A stretch of DNA of 45,821 nucleotides from JALZBN01 sp035525375. GTDB lineage: Bacteria; Actinomycetota; Acidimicrobiia; Acidimicrobiales; AC-14. Of this stretch, positions 33,119 to 40,812 are shown piece after piece. The stretch spans positions 1-45,821 of the forward strand of contig DATLEI010000017.1 in assembly GCA_035525375.1 (NCBI GenBank), written 5' to 3'. The notes beneath the pieces were generated by a model. That model was not told the origin of the DNA, did no database searches, and was given only the letters and a program-made list of their open reading frames with translations. Both the position numbers and the translations under genes were made by a program. How positions within the stretch are numbered: the stretch's first letter is position 1; every line of letters starts with the position of its first letter.

Positions 33119-34353
33119 CAAATGAGCCTATTGCCGGCGGTCGGAACGTTCTCGGTGTCGACTGAGAGCAGAACGACCGAGGCGGTAAAGCCGTGGAGGA
33201 AGTTGTGCCCGCCGATCGGTCCGAGCTCGCCGGCACAGAACATGCCCGCGATTGGCGCTCCGGCAAGGCTTTCGGAGACCACACCCGCATCGTGGTTCGG
33301 TGACCCAAATAGGCGGATGCCCCGGCCATTGCAGGTGAACAGCAACGCACCGTCGGCCGACTGTCCGTCGACAAGTTGGCGGAGGTCTTCGTCAGCGGAG
33401 TCTGCGTCGCGCACCTGGAACTGCGTCGTCGAGCCCACGTCGACCTCGCCGGCGATCGCGAGCGCGCCGCTCGCCGGGTCGGCGCCCACGACATTGCGAA
33501 TCAAAAAGTCCCCTCGTGAGAACTCGGCCTTTCCTTCGTCGATTACCTGGCCGAGTTGCACCAGGTCAGACATGAGTGCCCGGTCCTCCTCGCTGAGGGC
33601 TTCCGCAACTTCTTGTAGGCGTTCCAGGGCCGGCCGACCGGCGAGCTCGTAGACGACGTTGCGATCCGCTTTGGTCACGACGAACGGGTTGCCGACGGGC
33701 CGGCATCCCTGGGAGACGACTGTCGATACCGTCACCTCCGGGCCGAGGAAGACGCCCACGGCGCCTTGGGCAAGGACCTCCCCGTCGAGGATGAGTCGAT
33801 TGTCACCAGGACCACGAGCCGCTGAGGCCAGACCGCCGACAACGGGCAGTCCGGGACGGTCTTCGCCGAGGCGGACAAGTAGCTGGTCGGCCGGAAACGT
33901 GAACGGATCGGCGAGCAGGAGCAGCGCGCTGGGGTCTTCGGGGATGTCGTCGGGCCACCCGGTAAAGGTCTGCCCATCGGGGGTCGCCGCCACCGTGAGG
34001 TGGAACGGCGTCAGCGCGCCGGTATAGCCGGCCCACAGGGAGACGCCAGGCCCCCGCTCTACTTCCCGGCCTCCGCCCACGATCGAGACGGCGGCACATC
34101 CGAGCAGGGTCCGGGGTTCGAGCGCAGCGCGCACCGCGGCCGCGGCGGCGCCCACGTTGTTCATATGAGCCGGCGTGACGAAGAGCAGAGCGAGGTCTGG
34201 AGGTGGAGGAAGCGATCCGCCTGACGCCGTGGGGTTGAGGCGTTCGAGCACCTCGCCGACGACCTCACCCACAGCGTCGGCCGTGACCGGGTGCTCAGAG
34301 AGGGCGGCGGCGAAGGAATACCGCCCGTTCTCGGCCGCTCGGGCCGCGCTCAC
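33118..34353 (-). CDS. FIST N- and C-domain sensory protein
   Basis: 411 residues from a GTG at 34353 that overlaps the previous stop (GTGA); the longer frame to 34425 would overlap the upstream gene further. The N-terminal FIST domain (about 10-195) includes DLALLFVTPAH, LLGCAAVSIVGGGREVE and LPVVGGLASAARG; the C-terminal FIST_C domain (about 205-400) includes QGCRPVG.PFVVTKADRNVVYELAGRPALE and a final MFCAGELGPIGG.NFLHGFTASVVLL. FIST domains are thought to sense small ligands such as amino acids and often sit beside signalling domains; this one is free-standing. Its one-base overlap with zwf suggests a role tied to NADPH supply (inference). Confidence 0.88.
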   Translation of the reverse strand: MSAARAAENGRYSFAAALSEHPVTADAVGEVVGEVLERLNPTASGGSLPPPPDLALLFVTPAHMNNVGAAAAAVRAALEPRTLLGCAAVSIVGGGREVERGPGVSLWAGYTGALTPFHLTVAATPDGQTFTGWPDDIPEDPSALLLLADPFTFPADQLLVRLGEDRPGLPVVGGLASAARGPGDNRLILDGEVLAQGAVGVFLGPEVTVSTVVSQGCRPVGNPFVVTKADRNVVYELAGRPALERLQEVAEALSEEDRALMSDLVQLGQVIDEGKAEFSRGDFLIRNVVGADPASGALAIAGEVDVGSTTQFQVRDADSADEDLRQLVDGQSADGALLFTCNGRGIRLFGSPNHDAGVVSESLAGAPIAGMFCAGELGPIGGHNFLHGFTASVVLLSVDTENVPTAGNRLI

Positions 34354-34751
34354 GCGGGTGCGGGGAGGATCGTCAGGGGCACGACGATGTTGCAGCCCGG
34401 GGTCTCCGTTCCGAGCAGACGACAATGAGCTTCGATAGTGCCGTAGTCCGCATACGCGAGATCGCCCTTGACGAGTTGGCGACCGAACTTTCCGGGAGCC
34501 ACATTGAGGGGCTGAACGTTGCGGGCCACCTCCTCGCCGGCTTCGTTCTGGAATGTGACTTCGAGCGTTCCCGTGCCTGACTCGTCAGCGGGACACCGGA
34601 GGAGGACGACGAGATGCGGGGAGATGGTCACTGGAGGCGGCGTGGGTGGCACCATCGAGAACATCACGCCCTCGAGGTCGATCCGGGTTGCGGGGCCGGC
34701 AACCTGGCGCTGATTGATGCCTTCGACGAAGAGGGCGGCCACGATGTCCAT
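34350..34751 (-). CDS. Small beta-rich protein, DUF6941-like, first gene of the zwf operon
   Basis: 133 residues, beginning MDIVAALFVEGINQ, with beta strands such as LEGVMFSMVPPTPPP, SPHLVVLLRCPADESG and TLEVTFQNEAGEEV. It resembles small proteins filed as DUF6941, with an N-terminal strand describing a product of a metabolite-binding type fold, but I cannot give a function. ATG with a leaderless-type TAGCGT 6 nt upstream makes it the operon leader. Stop overlaps FIST (GTGA). Confidence 0.65.
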   Translation of the reverse strand: MDIVAALFVEGINQRQVAGPATRIDLEGVMFSMVPPTPPPVTISPHLVVLLRCPADESGTGTLEVTFQNEAGEEVARNVQPLNVAPGKFGRQLVKGDLAYADYGTIEAHCRLLGTETPGCNIVVPLTILPAPA

Positions 34752-34757
34752 GCATCG

Positions 34758-34763
34758 ACGCTA
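34758..34763 (-). promoter_or_regulatory. -10 hexamer TAGCGT of the zwf operon (minus strand)
   Basis: On the minus strand TAGCGT ends 6 nt before the ATG at 34751; likely the promoter of all five genes down to pgl. Confidence 0.6.
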
Positions 34764-34782
34764 GCCCTGCCTGATCCTCACG

Positions 34783-34812
34783 TTGGTCGGCACCTGCCGG
34801 GACCCGTAGGAT
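34783..34812 (+). promoter_or_regulatory. tkt promoter TTGGTC-N18-TAGGAT
   Basis: TTGGTC at 34783-34788 and TAGGAT at 34807-34812, 18 bp apart, on the plus strand. The predicted leader is about 34 nt and contains AAGGAG, so tkt is one of the minority here with a conventional leader. It faces away from the zwf operon promoter 20 bp to the left. Confidence 0.55.
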
Positions 34813-34852
34813 GGCGCGGTCCGGCGGCCGCTACGAAGGAGAAACCGAAGAG

Positions 34853-36688
34853 ATGAACGATCAGGAACGGTGGCAGGAGCTCGGTCAGCAGCTGCGGGTG
34901 GACGCGGTCCGCTGCAGCGGACAGGCGAAGTCGGGTCACCCGACCTCATCGATGTCGGCAGCCGATCTCTTGGCAGTCCTCATCGACAAGTACCTCCGCT
35001 ATGACTGGTCTGACCCGGAGAACCCCGGCAACGACCACCTGATCTTTTCCAAGGGACACGCCTCGCCGCTCTTGTACGCGATCTACAAGGCGGTCGGGGT
35101 CGTGTCGACCGACGAGCTGGCGCAGTACCGAAAGTTCGGTAGCCCGCTGCAGGGTCACCCGACGCCGCAGCTGCCCTGGGTCGACGTGGCCACCGGCTCA
35201 CTCGGACAAGGCCTTCCCATTGCGGTCGGTGTCGCCTTGGCGGCGAAGAAGCTCGATCAGCTCGACTACCGCACCTGGGCGCTCTGTGGTGACTCGGAAA
35301 TGGCCGAAGGGTCGATGTGGGAGGCGTTCGAGCACGCGGCCTTCGCCGGCCTCGACAACCTCACGGCCATCATCGACGTCAACCGGCTAGGACAGTCGAG
35401 GGAGACGATGCACGGGTGGGATCTCGACTCCTACGTCAAGCGCGCCGAAGCCTTCGGATGGCACGCCATCGCCTGCGACGGCCACGACGTAGCTGCAGTC
35501 GATGCCGCCTACGCCGAGGCCATGGCTACGACCGGCAAGCCCTCCGTGATCGTCGCTCGCACCAAGAAGGGCAAGGGTGTCGCCTCGGTCGAAGACCAGT
35601 TGAACGCCCACGGGAAGCCGGTCGATGACTGGGAGAAGGCGATTGAAGAGCTGGGTGGCGCCCGTGACATCCGGGTCGACTACCACAAGCCCGACGGCCG
35701 GCCCGAACCCCACCAGTTCCCCACCACCGGTCCGATCAAGCTCCCGACCTACGATCTCGGCGAGAAGGTCGCCACCCGCAAGGCCTACGGCGACGCTCTG
35801 GCTGCTGTCGGCTCCGGTGACGGCAAAGTGGTCGCCCTCGACGGTGAGGTCTCCAACTCTACGTACTCCGAGATCTTTCGCGAGGCCCACCCCGACCGCT
35901 ACGTCGAGTGTTTCATCGCCGAGCAGCAGATGGTTGCCACCGCGATTGGGTTCCAGGTTCGGGGTTGGGTGCCGTTCGCCTCGACGTTCGCCGCCTTCTT
36001 TTCCCGGGCGTACGACTTCGTGCGTATGGGCGCAGTGAGCCAGGCCGACATCTGCCTATCGGGCTCTCACGCCGGTGTGTCCATCGGTGAGGACGGTCCC
36101 TCTCAGATGGCCCTCGAAGACCTGGCATCCCTGCGCGCCGTGCACGGCTCGACGGTGCTGTACCCGTCCGACGCCAACCAGACCGCGGCACTCGTGGCCG
36201 CCATGGCCGACGGTTCCGGTATCCGTTACCTGCGCACCACCCGCGCCGCGACCCCGGTCATCTACGGGCCGGATGAGCAGTTCGAAATCGGGGGAGCCAA
36301 GGTCGTGCGCCAGGGCGACTCCGACCAGGTGCTACTCGTGGGCGCCGGAATAACGCTGCATGAGGCCATGAAGGCCGCCGAGGAGCTGGCCAAGGAGGGC
36401 ATCGGCGCTCGGGTCGTTGATGCCTACTCGGTGAAGCCGATCGACGTGGCCACGATTCGCGCCGCGGCAGCGGCGGCCGGCAGCAGGGTCATCGTTGTCG
36501 AAGACCACTGGCCGGAAGGTGGGCTCGGGGATGCCGTGCTCGAGGTGTTTGCCGATTCCGACACGCACACTCGCGTCGTGTGCATTGGCGTGCAGGGAAT
36601 GCCCTCATCAGGGCCTCCCGACACCCTGCTGGAAGCGGCGGGCATCGACGCCGCCCACATCGCAGCCGCCGTCCACAAACTCCTCTAG
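34853..36688 (+). CDS. tkt: Transketolase
   Basis: 611 residues from the ATG at 34853 (AAGGAG upstream); an earlier in-frame start at 34811 would overlap the promoter. It is the short, animal-type form: DAVRCSGQAKSGHPTSSMSAADLLAVL, SKGHASPLLYA, thiamine-site LCGDSEMAEGSMWEAF, then FIAEQQMVATAIGFQ and GSHAGVSIGEDGPSQMALEDLA in the pyrimidine-binding half. It shuttles two-carbon units in the non-oxidative pentose phosphate pathway. Divergent from the zwf operon, so the 100-bp region between them is a hub for this pathway. Convergent with the desaturase, 4 bp apart. Confidence 0.95.
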   Translation: MNDQERWQELGQQLRVDAVRCSGQAKSGHPTSSMSAADLLAVLIDKYLRYDWSDPENPGNDHLIFSKGHASPLLYAIYKAVGVVSTDELAQYRKFGSPLQGHPTPQLPWVDVATGSLGQGLPIAVGVALAAKKLDQLDYRTWALCGDSEMAEGSMWEAFEHAAFAGLDNLTAIIDVNRLGQSRETMHGWDLDSYVKRAEAFGWHAIACDGHDVAAVDAAYAEAMATTGKPSVIVARTKKGKGVASVEDQLNAHGKPVDDWEKAIEELGGARDIRVDYHKPDGRPEPHQFPTTGPIKLPTYDLGEKVATRKAYGDALAAVGSGDGKVVALDGEVSNSTYSEIFREAHPDRYVECFIAEQQMVATAIGFQVRGWVPFASTFAAFFSRAYDFVRMGAVSQADICLSGSHAGVSIGEDGPSQMALEDLASLRAVHGSTVLYPSDANQTAALVAAMADGSGIRYLRTTRAATPVIYGPDEQFEIGGAKVVRQGDSDQVLLVGAGITLHEAMKAAEELAKEGIGARVVDAYSVKPIDVATIRAAAAAAGSRVIVVEDHWPEGGLGDAVLEVFADSDTHTRVVCIGVQGMPSSGPPDTLLEAAGIDAAHIAAAVHKLL

Positions 36689-36692
36689 CCCG

Positions 36693-37442
36693 CTAGGCGG
36701 CGGTGCGGGCGAAGACTGGTTTGTCGTGCCGGATCTTCGCCCAGCCGAGACGTTCGAAGGCCGAGATGACCCACCAGGCCGGGTCAATCTCCCCGCGCGC
36801 CAGCGACAGGCGCGCCGACGTCGGCGCTGCGTGGTGGTTGTTGTGCAGACCCTCGCCGGCAGTGATCCACGCGAGCCATTGAGAGTTGGCGGCCAGATTC
36901 GGGTACGGCCGGAGTCCCCACAGGTGGCCGATTGCGTTCACGGCGGCGCTGAGGAGCAGGTAGGAGACGGCATAGACCCCGGAGGCGATCAGCCCAAGCC
37001 ACGGGCCCAGAATGACGCAGAGGGCCACGATCCCGATCGCCAGGCCGGCGGTGGCGTGGTCGAAGAACATCCGGTCCCAGCGGTCTGGCGGAAGGTCGCG
37101 GGCGTAGCGCGCCACGGTGGCCGGGTCTTTCGCCACTCTGCGGTAGAGCCAGAGATTCCCCAGCTGCACTTTTAGGTACCCGAGTAGGACCGGCGAGTGC
37201 GGGTCACCCTCCTCGTCGGCGTGCGCGTGGTGGCGTCGGTGCACGGCAACCCACTGCCGAGGCTTGATGCCCGTCGTTACCCAGAGAGCGGCCCGGAACA
37301 CCATGGTCAGCGCCGGGTTCAGCGTCAGCGAGTGATGCGCAAGCACGCGGTGGAGGTAGATCGTGGTCAGGAACATCCCGATCTGCGTAACGACCGCTAC
37401 GAGAACCAGGGCGAGGATCACCGAAGGGAACATTTGAGTCAT
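36693..37442 (-). CDS. Acyl-CoA/fatty acid desaturase
   Basis: 249 residues with the three histidine boxes of membrane di-iron desaturases: H31RVLAH36, H68RRHH72 and EGLHNNHH near residue 200. Four or so transmembrane helices surround them. It likely introduces a delta-9 type double bond in acyl-CoA. It is shorter than mycobacterial DesA3 and lacks a cytochrome b5 or reductase domain, so it needs an outside electron donor. The ATG is 5 bp from an 18-bp palindrome that is the likely operator of the divergent TetR-family gene. Confidence 0.88.
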   Translation of the reverse strand: MTQMFPSVILALVLVAVVTQIGMFLTTIYLHRVLAHHSLTLNPALTMVFRAALWVTTGIKPRQWVAVHRRHHAHADEEGDPHSPVLLGYLKVQLGNLWLYRRVAKDPATVARYARDLPPDRWDRMFFDHATAGLAIGIVALCVILGPWLGLIASGVYAVSYLLLSAAVNAIGHLWGLRPYPNLAANSQWLAWITAGEGLHNNHHAAPTSARLSLARGEIDPAWWVISAFERLGWAKIRHDKPVFARTAA

Positions 37443-37446
37443 CGTA

Positions 37447-37464
37447 CTACCTACCGGTAGGTAG
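37447..37464. promoter_or_regulatory. Perfect 18-bp palindrome, likely TetR operator
   Basis: CTACCTACCGGTAGGTAG is its own reverse complement. It starts 5 bp from the desaturase ATG and lies 34 bp before the ATG at 37499 of the TetR-like gene, so a bound dimer would block the desaturase promoter. Confidence 0.85.
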
Positions 37465-37485
37465 GTAATCCGGCGCGAGGCCCGC

Positions 37486-37491
37486 TAGCCT
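37486..37491 (+). promoter_or_regulatory. -10 hexamer TAGCCT of the TetR-like gene
   Basis: TAGCCT ends 7 nt before an ATG at 37499. That ATG is not in the TetR frame; see the TetR entry. Confidence 0.5.
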
Positions 37492-37526
37492 GCCCCTGAT
37501 GACCTCTGACCGCTCCTCCCGACCCA

Positions 37527-38162
37527 CTGGCTGACCGGGCGGAGCGCATACTTCCCGGCTCCCATGAAGGACTTACGACTCGAGAGGCGATTCTCGCCGA
37601 AGCGCTGACCTGCTTTGCCGAGCACGGTTACGACGGCACCTCCCTCAACGACATTGCGGCCGCGGTGGGCATCCGCCGGCCGAGCCTGCTGCACCATTTC
37701 CCGTCCAAAGAGGCCCTCTACCGCGAGGTCTTCGAGGGCGCGCTGGGTGACTGGTACGGAAGGGTCGAGGAGGCCAGCGAGACACCCCGTGAGGGCTGGC
37801 GCCAAGTCGACCTGGTGCTCACTGCCGGTTTTCAATTCTTCGTCGCCCATCCGCAACTGGTGCGCCTCGTGCGGCGAGAGGCGCTCGAAGGGGGAAGTCG
37901 CCTGGGCCTGGAGCTGGGTGCAGCGCTGCGTCCGCTGTTCGTGCGGGCCCTGGGTTTCTTGGAGCGGGAGATGGATGCCGGACGTCTCCGTCGCCATGAT
38001 CCCGAGCAACTGCTCCTCACCCTCTACGGCGCGCTACTCAGCTACTTCAGCGATCTGCCCTTCCTCGAAGCGCTACTCGACCAGAACCCCTTGGCGACCG
38101 AGATGCTCGACAGAAGGCTCCACCACCTGCGCTCGTTGTTCCGCACCGCACTGACGCCCTAG
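37527..38162 (+). CDS. TetR-family regulator with a problematic N-terminus
   Basis: The TetR helix-turn-helix is clear: TREAILAEALTCFAEHGYDGTSLNDIAAAVGI..PSLLHHFPSKEALYREVFEG, followed by a ligand domain to LFRTAL. Upstream in this frame there is no ATG, GTG or TTG back to the stop at 37500; only CTG codons (37506, 37527) could start it, and the GTG at 37665 would cut off the recognition helix. In the next frame an ATG at 37499, well placed behind a TAGCCT, gives MTSDRSSRPTG and then stops. A one-base indel between 37499 and about 37560 would join the two. So either a CTG start, a real frameshift or a sequence error. It probably represses the divergent desaturase. The listed start is the CTG at 37527, about 211 residues. 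Confidence 0.75.
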   Translation: MADRAERILPGSHEGLTTREAILAEALTCFAEHGYDGTSLNDIAAAVGIRRPSLLHHFPSKEALYREVFEGALGDWYGRVEEASETPREGWRQVDLVLTAGFQFFVAHPQLVRLVRREALEGGSRLGLELGAALRPLFVRALGFLEREMDAGRLRRHDPEQLLLTLYGALLSYFSDLPFLEALLDQNPLATEMLDRRLHHLRSLFRTALTP

Positions 38163-38575
38163 CCGCGCCGCCGGTCGATCAGCCGGATCACGAACCGAAG
38201 CCCCGACCACACGTCGGAGATTGCACAGACCTTGTTGTCGACGAGACCCGTCGCCAATCCGACCTCCCGCACGACGTTCTCGGTCAGATCAATCGGGACA
38301 CCCGAGGCACGCTTTGGCCACGCCACCCAGAGGCCACCTGCGGGCTGAAGCGACTTGGCCGCGCCGGGGAACCGTCGCTCCAACTCCGCCCGGGCCGAGA
38401 CGAACAGGACGATGACGTCGAGGTTCTGGCCCGACAGGCGTCGTCGTACGGTCACCTCCTCCGGCAGGGGCGCCAGCTCGAGCTCGAAGCCATCCGGCGC
38501 GCCGACGAGAACGACTGTGCTGCCGTTCTTGATCCCAAGCTTCTTGCTGAGCGGGGTGCCGGAGTAGCCTGCCAT
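38159..38575 (-). CDS. DUF3052 family protein
   Basis: 138 residues from the ATG at 38575 (MAGYSGTPLSKKLGIK), the normal start of this actinobacterial family, with AGGAGG close upstream. Further marks are VVLVGAPDGFELELAPLPE, DVIVLFVSARAELERRFP and GLWVAWPKRASGVPIDLTE..VRE. Function is unknown. The longer frame to 38707 runs into the divergent carboxypeptidase gene and is a shadow. Its stop shares CTAG (38159-38162) with the TetR gene. Confidence 0.88.
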   Translation of the reverse strand: MAGYSGTPLSKKLGIKNGSTVVLVGAPDGFELELAPLPEEVTVRRRLSGQNLDVIVLFVSARAELERRFPGAAKSLQPAGGLWVAWPKRASGVPIDLTENVVREVGLATGLVDNKVCAISDVWSGLRFVIRLIDRRRG

Positions 38576-38597
38576 GAGCCTCCTATCCTGGCGTGAG

Positions 38598-40025
38598 ATG
38601 CGCACTCGGATCGCACCAATCATCCTCGCGGCGATGGCAGCAGTCTGCGCGGTTATCGCAATTTGGCCAGAGGTGCGGCCCAGCCCGAGGGTCGGTCGGA
38701 TCTCCACCCCCGCAACACCCGTGCTGAGCTTCCGGCGGGCGCCGGAGCTGTTGTCGCAGTCCGTGGCAGACGCCCGTCTCGCCCAATCGCTGGATCAGCT
38801 CACGGCTGGCGCCGGCCTCGGTGCGGACCAGTCGTGCCTGTCGGTGCTCGACGCCGACGGTCGCACGGTCTATGCCAAGAACTCGGGTAACGCGCTGATC
38901 CCGGCGTCCAACATGAAGTTGCTTACCGCCTCTGCCGCGCTGGATCGGTTAGGCGCTGACTTCCGTTACACGACCGAGCTGAGATCTGCGGGCGCGCCGG
39001 GTGATGATGGCGCAGTCGCGGGCGACCTGTGGCTCCTCGGAAGCGGCGACCCGTTGCTCGGCACCGGCGACTTCGGAGCCGTGGCCGGTTATCAGCGACG
39101 TCCGCGGCTCACGACCTTGCTCGAGGGCCTCGCCGACAACGCGGTCGCGGCCGGTCTGCGCCGGGTCGACGGCCGCATCGTGGGTGACGAATCTCGCTAC
39201 GACACTCAGCGCTACGTCCCTACGTGGAGTCCCACCTACATCCGTGATGCCGAGATCGGTCCAATGAGCGCGCTGAGCGTGAATGGCGGCTTCATCAATT
39301 GGCAGCCACCGATAGTTGCGGCCCCTGATCCCGCCGGGAACGCAGCATCGGTCCTGACCGGCTTGCTGCGAGCCCGTGGCGTAACCATCGGAGCCGATGG
39401 CGCGTCCGGACCCGTAGGCAGCACGTCGATACCACTCGTGTCGTTGGAATCACCGCCGATGGTTGAAATCGTTGGCGTCATGTTGCGGGAGAGCGACAAC
39501 CTCGTCGCCGAGCTGCTCGTCAAAGAGCTCGGAGCCCGTTTTGGTAGCGGCGGTACGACTGCTGCCGGCATCGAAGTCATCAAGCACACTCTCGATGCGC
39601 TCGGGCCTACAGGCGCAGCGTTTGCGGCCGTCGACGGGTCAGGACTCGATCGCTCCGACAAGTTGAGTTGCGATCTCTTGCAAGCGACACTCTCGAAGGG
39701 CGGCGATCAGGGACCGATGGCCAGCAAACTCGCCGTCGCCGGCCGCGACGGCACCCTTGCCCGCCGCTTCGTCGGTTCGCCCGCGGCGGGACGGGTGCGG
39801 GCCAAGACTGGGTCGCTCCGGGGCGTGGTGAGCTTGAGTGGGTGGGCGACAGCTGCGGACGGCAGGTCGGTTCAGTTCAGCCTCCTCGCCAACGAACTTC
39901 CGCGCGACTCGATCGGTACCGGCCTTGAGGATGGGATCGTCAACGAGCTGGTGAGCTATCCGCGAGCACCTGACCCTGCAGACCTCGCGCCGCATCCCGC
40001 AGTGCCGGCGCCTGCGCCGGGTTAA
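38598..40025 (+). CDS. D-alanyl-D-alanine carboxypeptidase/endopeptidase, PBP4 (class C) type
   Basis: 475 residues from the ATG at 38598, preferred because it puts MRTRIAPIILAAMAAVCAV first and lies 8 nt after TATCCT; the ATG at 38574 would overlap the start codon of the divergent DUF3052 gene. An N-terminal signal anchor is followed by the S13 peptidase motifs SNMK (about residue 104), SDN (about 299) and KTGS (about 402). It trims peptidoglycan cross-links outside the membrane. The Pro/Ala tail may reach into the wall. In mycobacteria a homologue (Rv3627c type) sits near tilS, hpt and ftsH; here hpt and an FtsH-like gene are elsewhere in the window. Confidence 0.88.
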   Translation: MRTRIAPIILAAMAAVCAVIAIWPEVRPSPRVGRISTPATPVLSFRRAPELLSQSVADARLAQSLDQLTAGAGLGADQSCLSVLDADGRTVYAKNSGNALIPASNMKLLTASAALDRLGADFRYTTELRSAGAPGDDGAVAGDLWLLGSGDPLLGTGDFGAVAGYQRRPRLTTLLEGLADNAVAAGLRRVDGRIVGDESRYDTQRYVPTWSPTYIRDAEIGPMSALSVNGGFINWQPPIVAAPDPAGNAASVLTGLLRARGVTIGADGASGPVGSTSIPLVSLESPPMVEIVGVMLRESDNLVAELLVKELGARFGSGGTTAAGIEVIKHTLDALGPTGAAFAAVDGSGLDRSDKLSCDLLQATLSKGGDQGPMASKLAVAGRDGTLARRFVGSPAAGRVRAKTGSLRGVVSLSGWATAADGRSVQFSLLANELPRDSIGTGLEDGIVNELVSYPRAPDPADLAPHPAVPAPAPG

Positions 40026-40028
40026 TCT
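40023..40028 (+). promoter_or_regulatory. -10 hexamer TAATCT built on the carboxypeptidase stop codon
   Basis: TAATCT begins with the TAA stop (40023-40025) and ends 6 nt before the GTG at 40035. Confidence 0.55.
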
Positions 40029-40034
40029 CACGGC

Positions 40035-40370
40035 GTGGCGGAACCGAAGCGTAAGGCGGATGAGAGCTTGCCCACGCTCGGGCGTGACTTGGTCACGCTC
40101 GTCATCGCGTACGTCAAGCAGGAGACCATCGAGCCAATTCGGGGGCTCGGTCGCTATCTCGGCTTTGGACTGGCCGCAGTCGTCGTCGCAGGGTTGGGCA
40201 CCATCCTGGTCGTCCTGGGCGTCATTCGGCTGTTGCAGGCAGAGACAGGTTCGACCTTCCAAGGTCACCTCTCGTTCATGCCTTATCTGATTGCAATGAT
40301 TCTCGCCCTCGCCGTGATCGGCATCGCCGTCAAGGGCACCAAGAGCAGTCCGCCGAAGGGGGAGCATTGA
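40035..40370 (+). CDS. Small membrane protein, putative holin-X/DUF1469-like
   Basis: 111 residues with a basic N-terminus, an amphipathic stretch (VIAYVKQETIEPIRGLGRYLG) and two transmembrane helices (about 45-66 and 83-103). The pattern resembles the actinobacterial phage-holin-like/DUF1469 group, which are not necessarily holins. First of three tightly packed small genes; its stop overlaps the next start (TTGA). Confidence 0.65.
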   Translation: MAEPKRKADESLPTLGRDLVTLVIAYVKQETIEPIRGLGRYLGFGLAAVVVAGLGTILVVLGVIRLLQAETGSTFQGHLSFMPYLIAMILALAVIGIAVKGTKSSPPKGEH

Positions 40371-40588
40371 GCACCACGTCGACAACCGGTACTCGGATTA
40401 CCCGCGGTGACATCGAGAGCAAGCTCCGCCAGATCCGGGGCGAGGCCGAGAAGACAGGCGAGGCGGCGAAGAGCACGGGCATGATCGTCGGCGGAGTCGT
40501 TGCCGTCGCCGTGATTGGGCTGACGTTTCTCCTCGGCAAACGGCGAGGACGTCGGAAGTCGACGATCGTCGAGATTCGCAGGGTCTGA
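40367..40588 (+). CDS. Small single-span membrane protein
   Basis: 73 residues from a TTG with GAAGGGGGAG just upstream and overlapping the previous stop. A hydrophilic helix rich in Glu/Lys (IESKLRQIRGEAEKTGEAAK) precedes one transmembrane helix (about 39-57) and a basic tail (KRRGRRKS). It resembles YtxH-like stress proteins only in layout. Function unknown. Confidence 0.65.
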   Translation: MSTTSTTGTRITRGDIESKLRQIRGEAEKTGEAAKSTGMIVGGVVAVAVIGLTFLLGKRRGRRKSTIVEIRRV

Positions 40589-40788
40589 TGCTCCGTACAT
40601 TGTCGAGGCTTGCGCTCGGAAAGGGCATCCTGGGTGGCTCCAAGCCCTGGTTCTATGTGGGTGTCGCAGTGACCGGCCTTCGACTCTTTGGCCGGATGGC
40701 GAAGCGGGAGCCTGAGGTCGTCTATAGCGAAACGCTCGATGCTGGTCACACACTCTTGATCTCGCATCTCACGCGCGAAAAGTCGTAG
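40588..40788 (+). CDS. Small protein, third of the membrane-protein trio
   Basis: 66 residues with ATG overlapping the previous stop by one base (TGATG). A weakly hydrophobic stretch (PWFYVGVAVTGLRLFG) is followed by a polar tail VVYSETLDAGHTLLISHLTRE. No family recognised, but the coupled start and the same short layout in sequence argue that it is real. Confidence 0.6.
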   Translation: MLRTLSRLALGKGILGGSKPWFYVGVAVTGLRLFGRMAKREPEVVYSETLDAGHTLLISHLTREKS

Positions 40789-40812
40789 TCGTCCGCCACG
40801 CGAAGATGGGGC

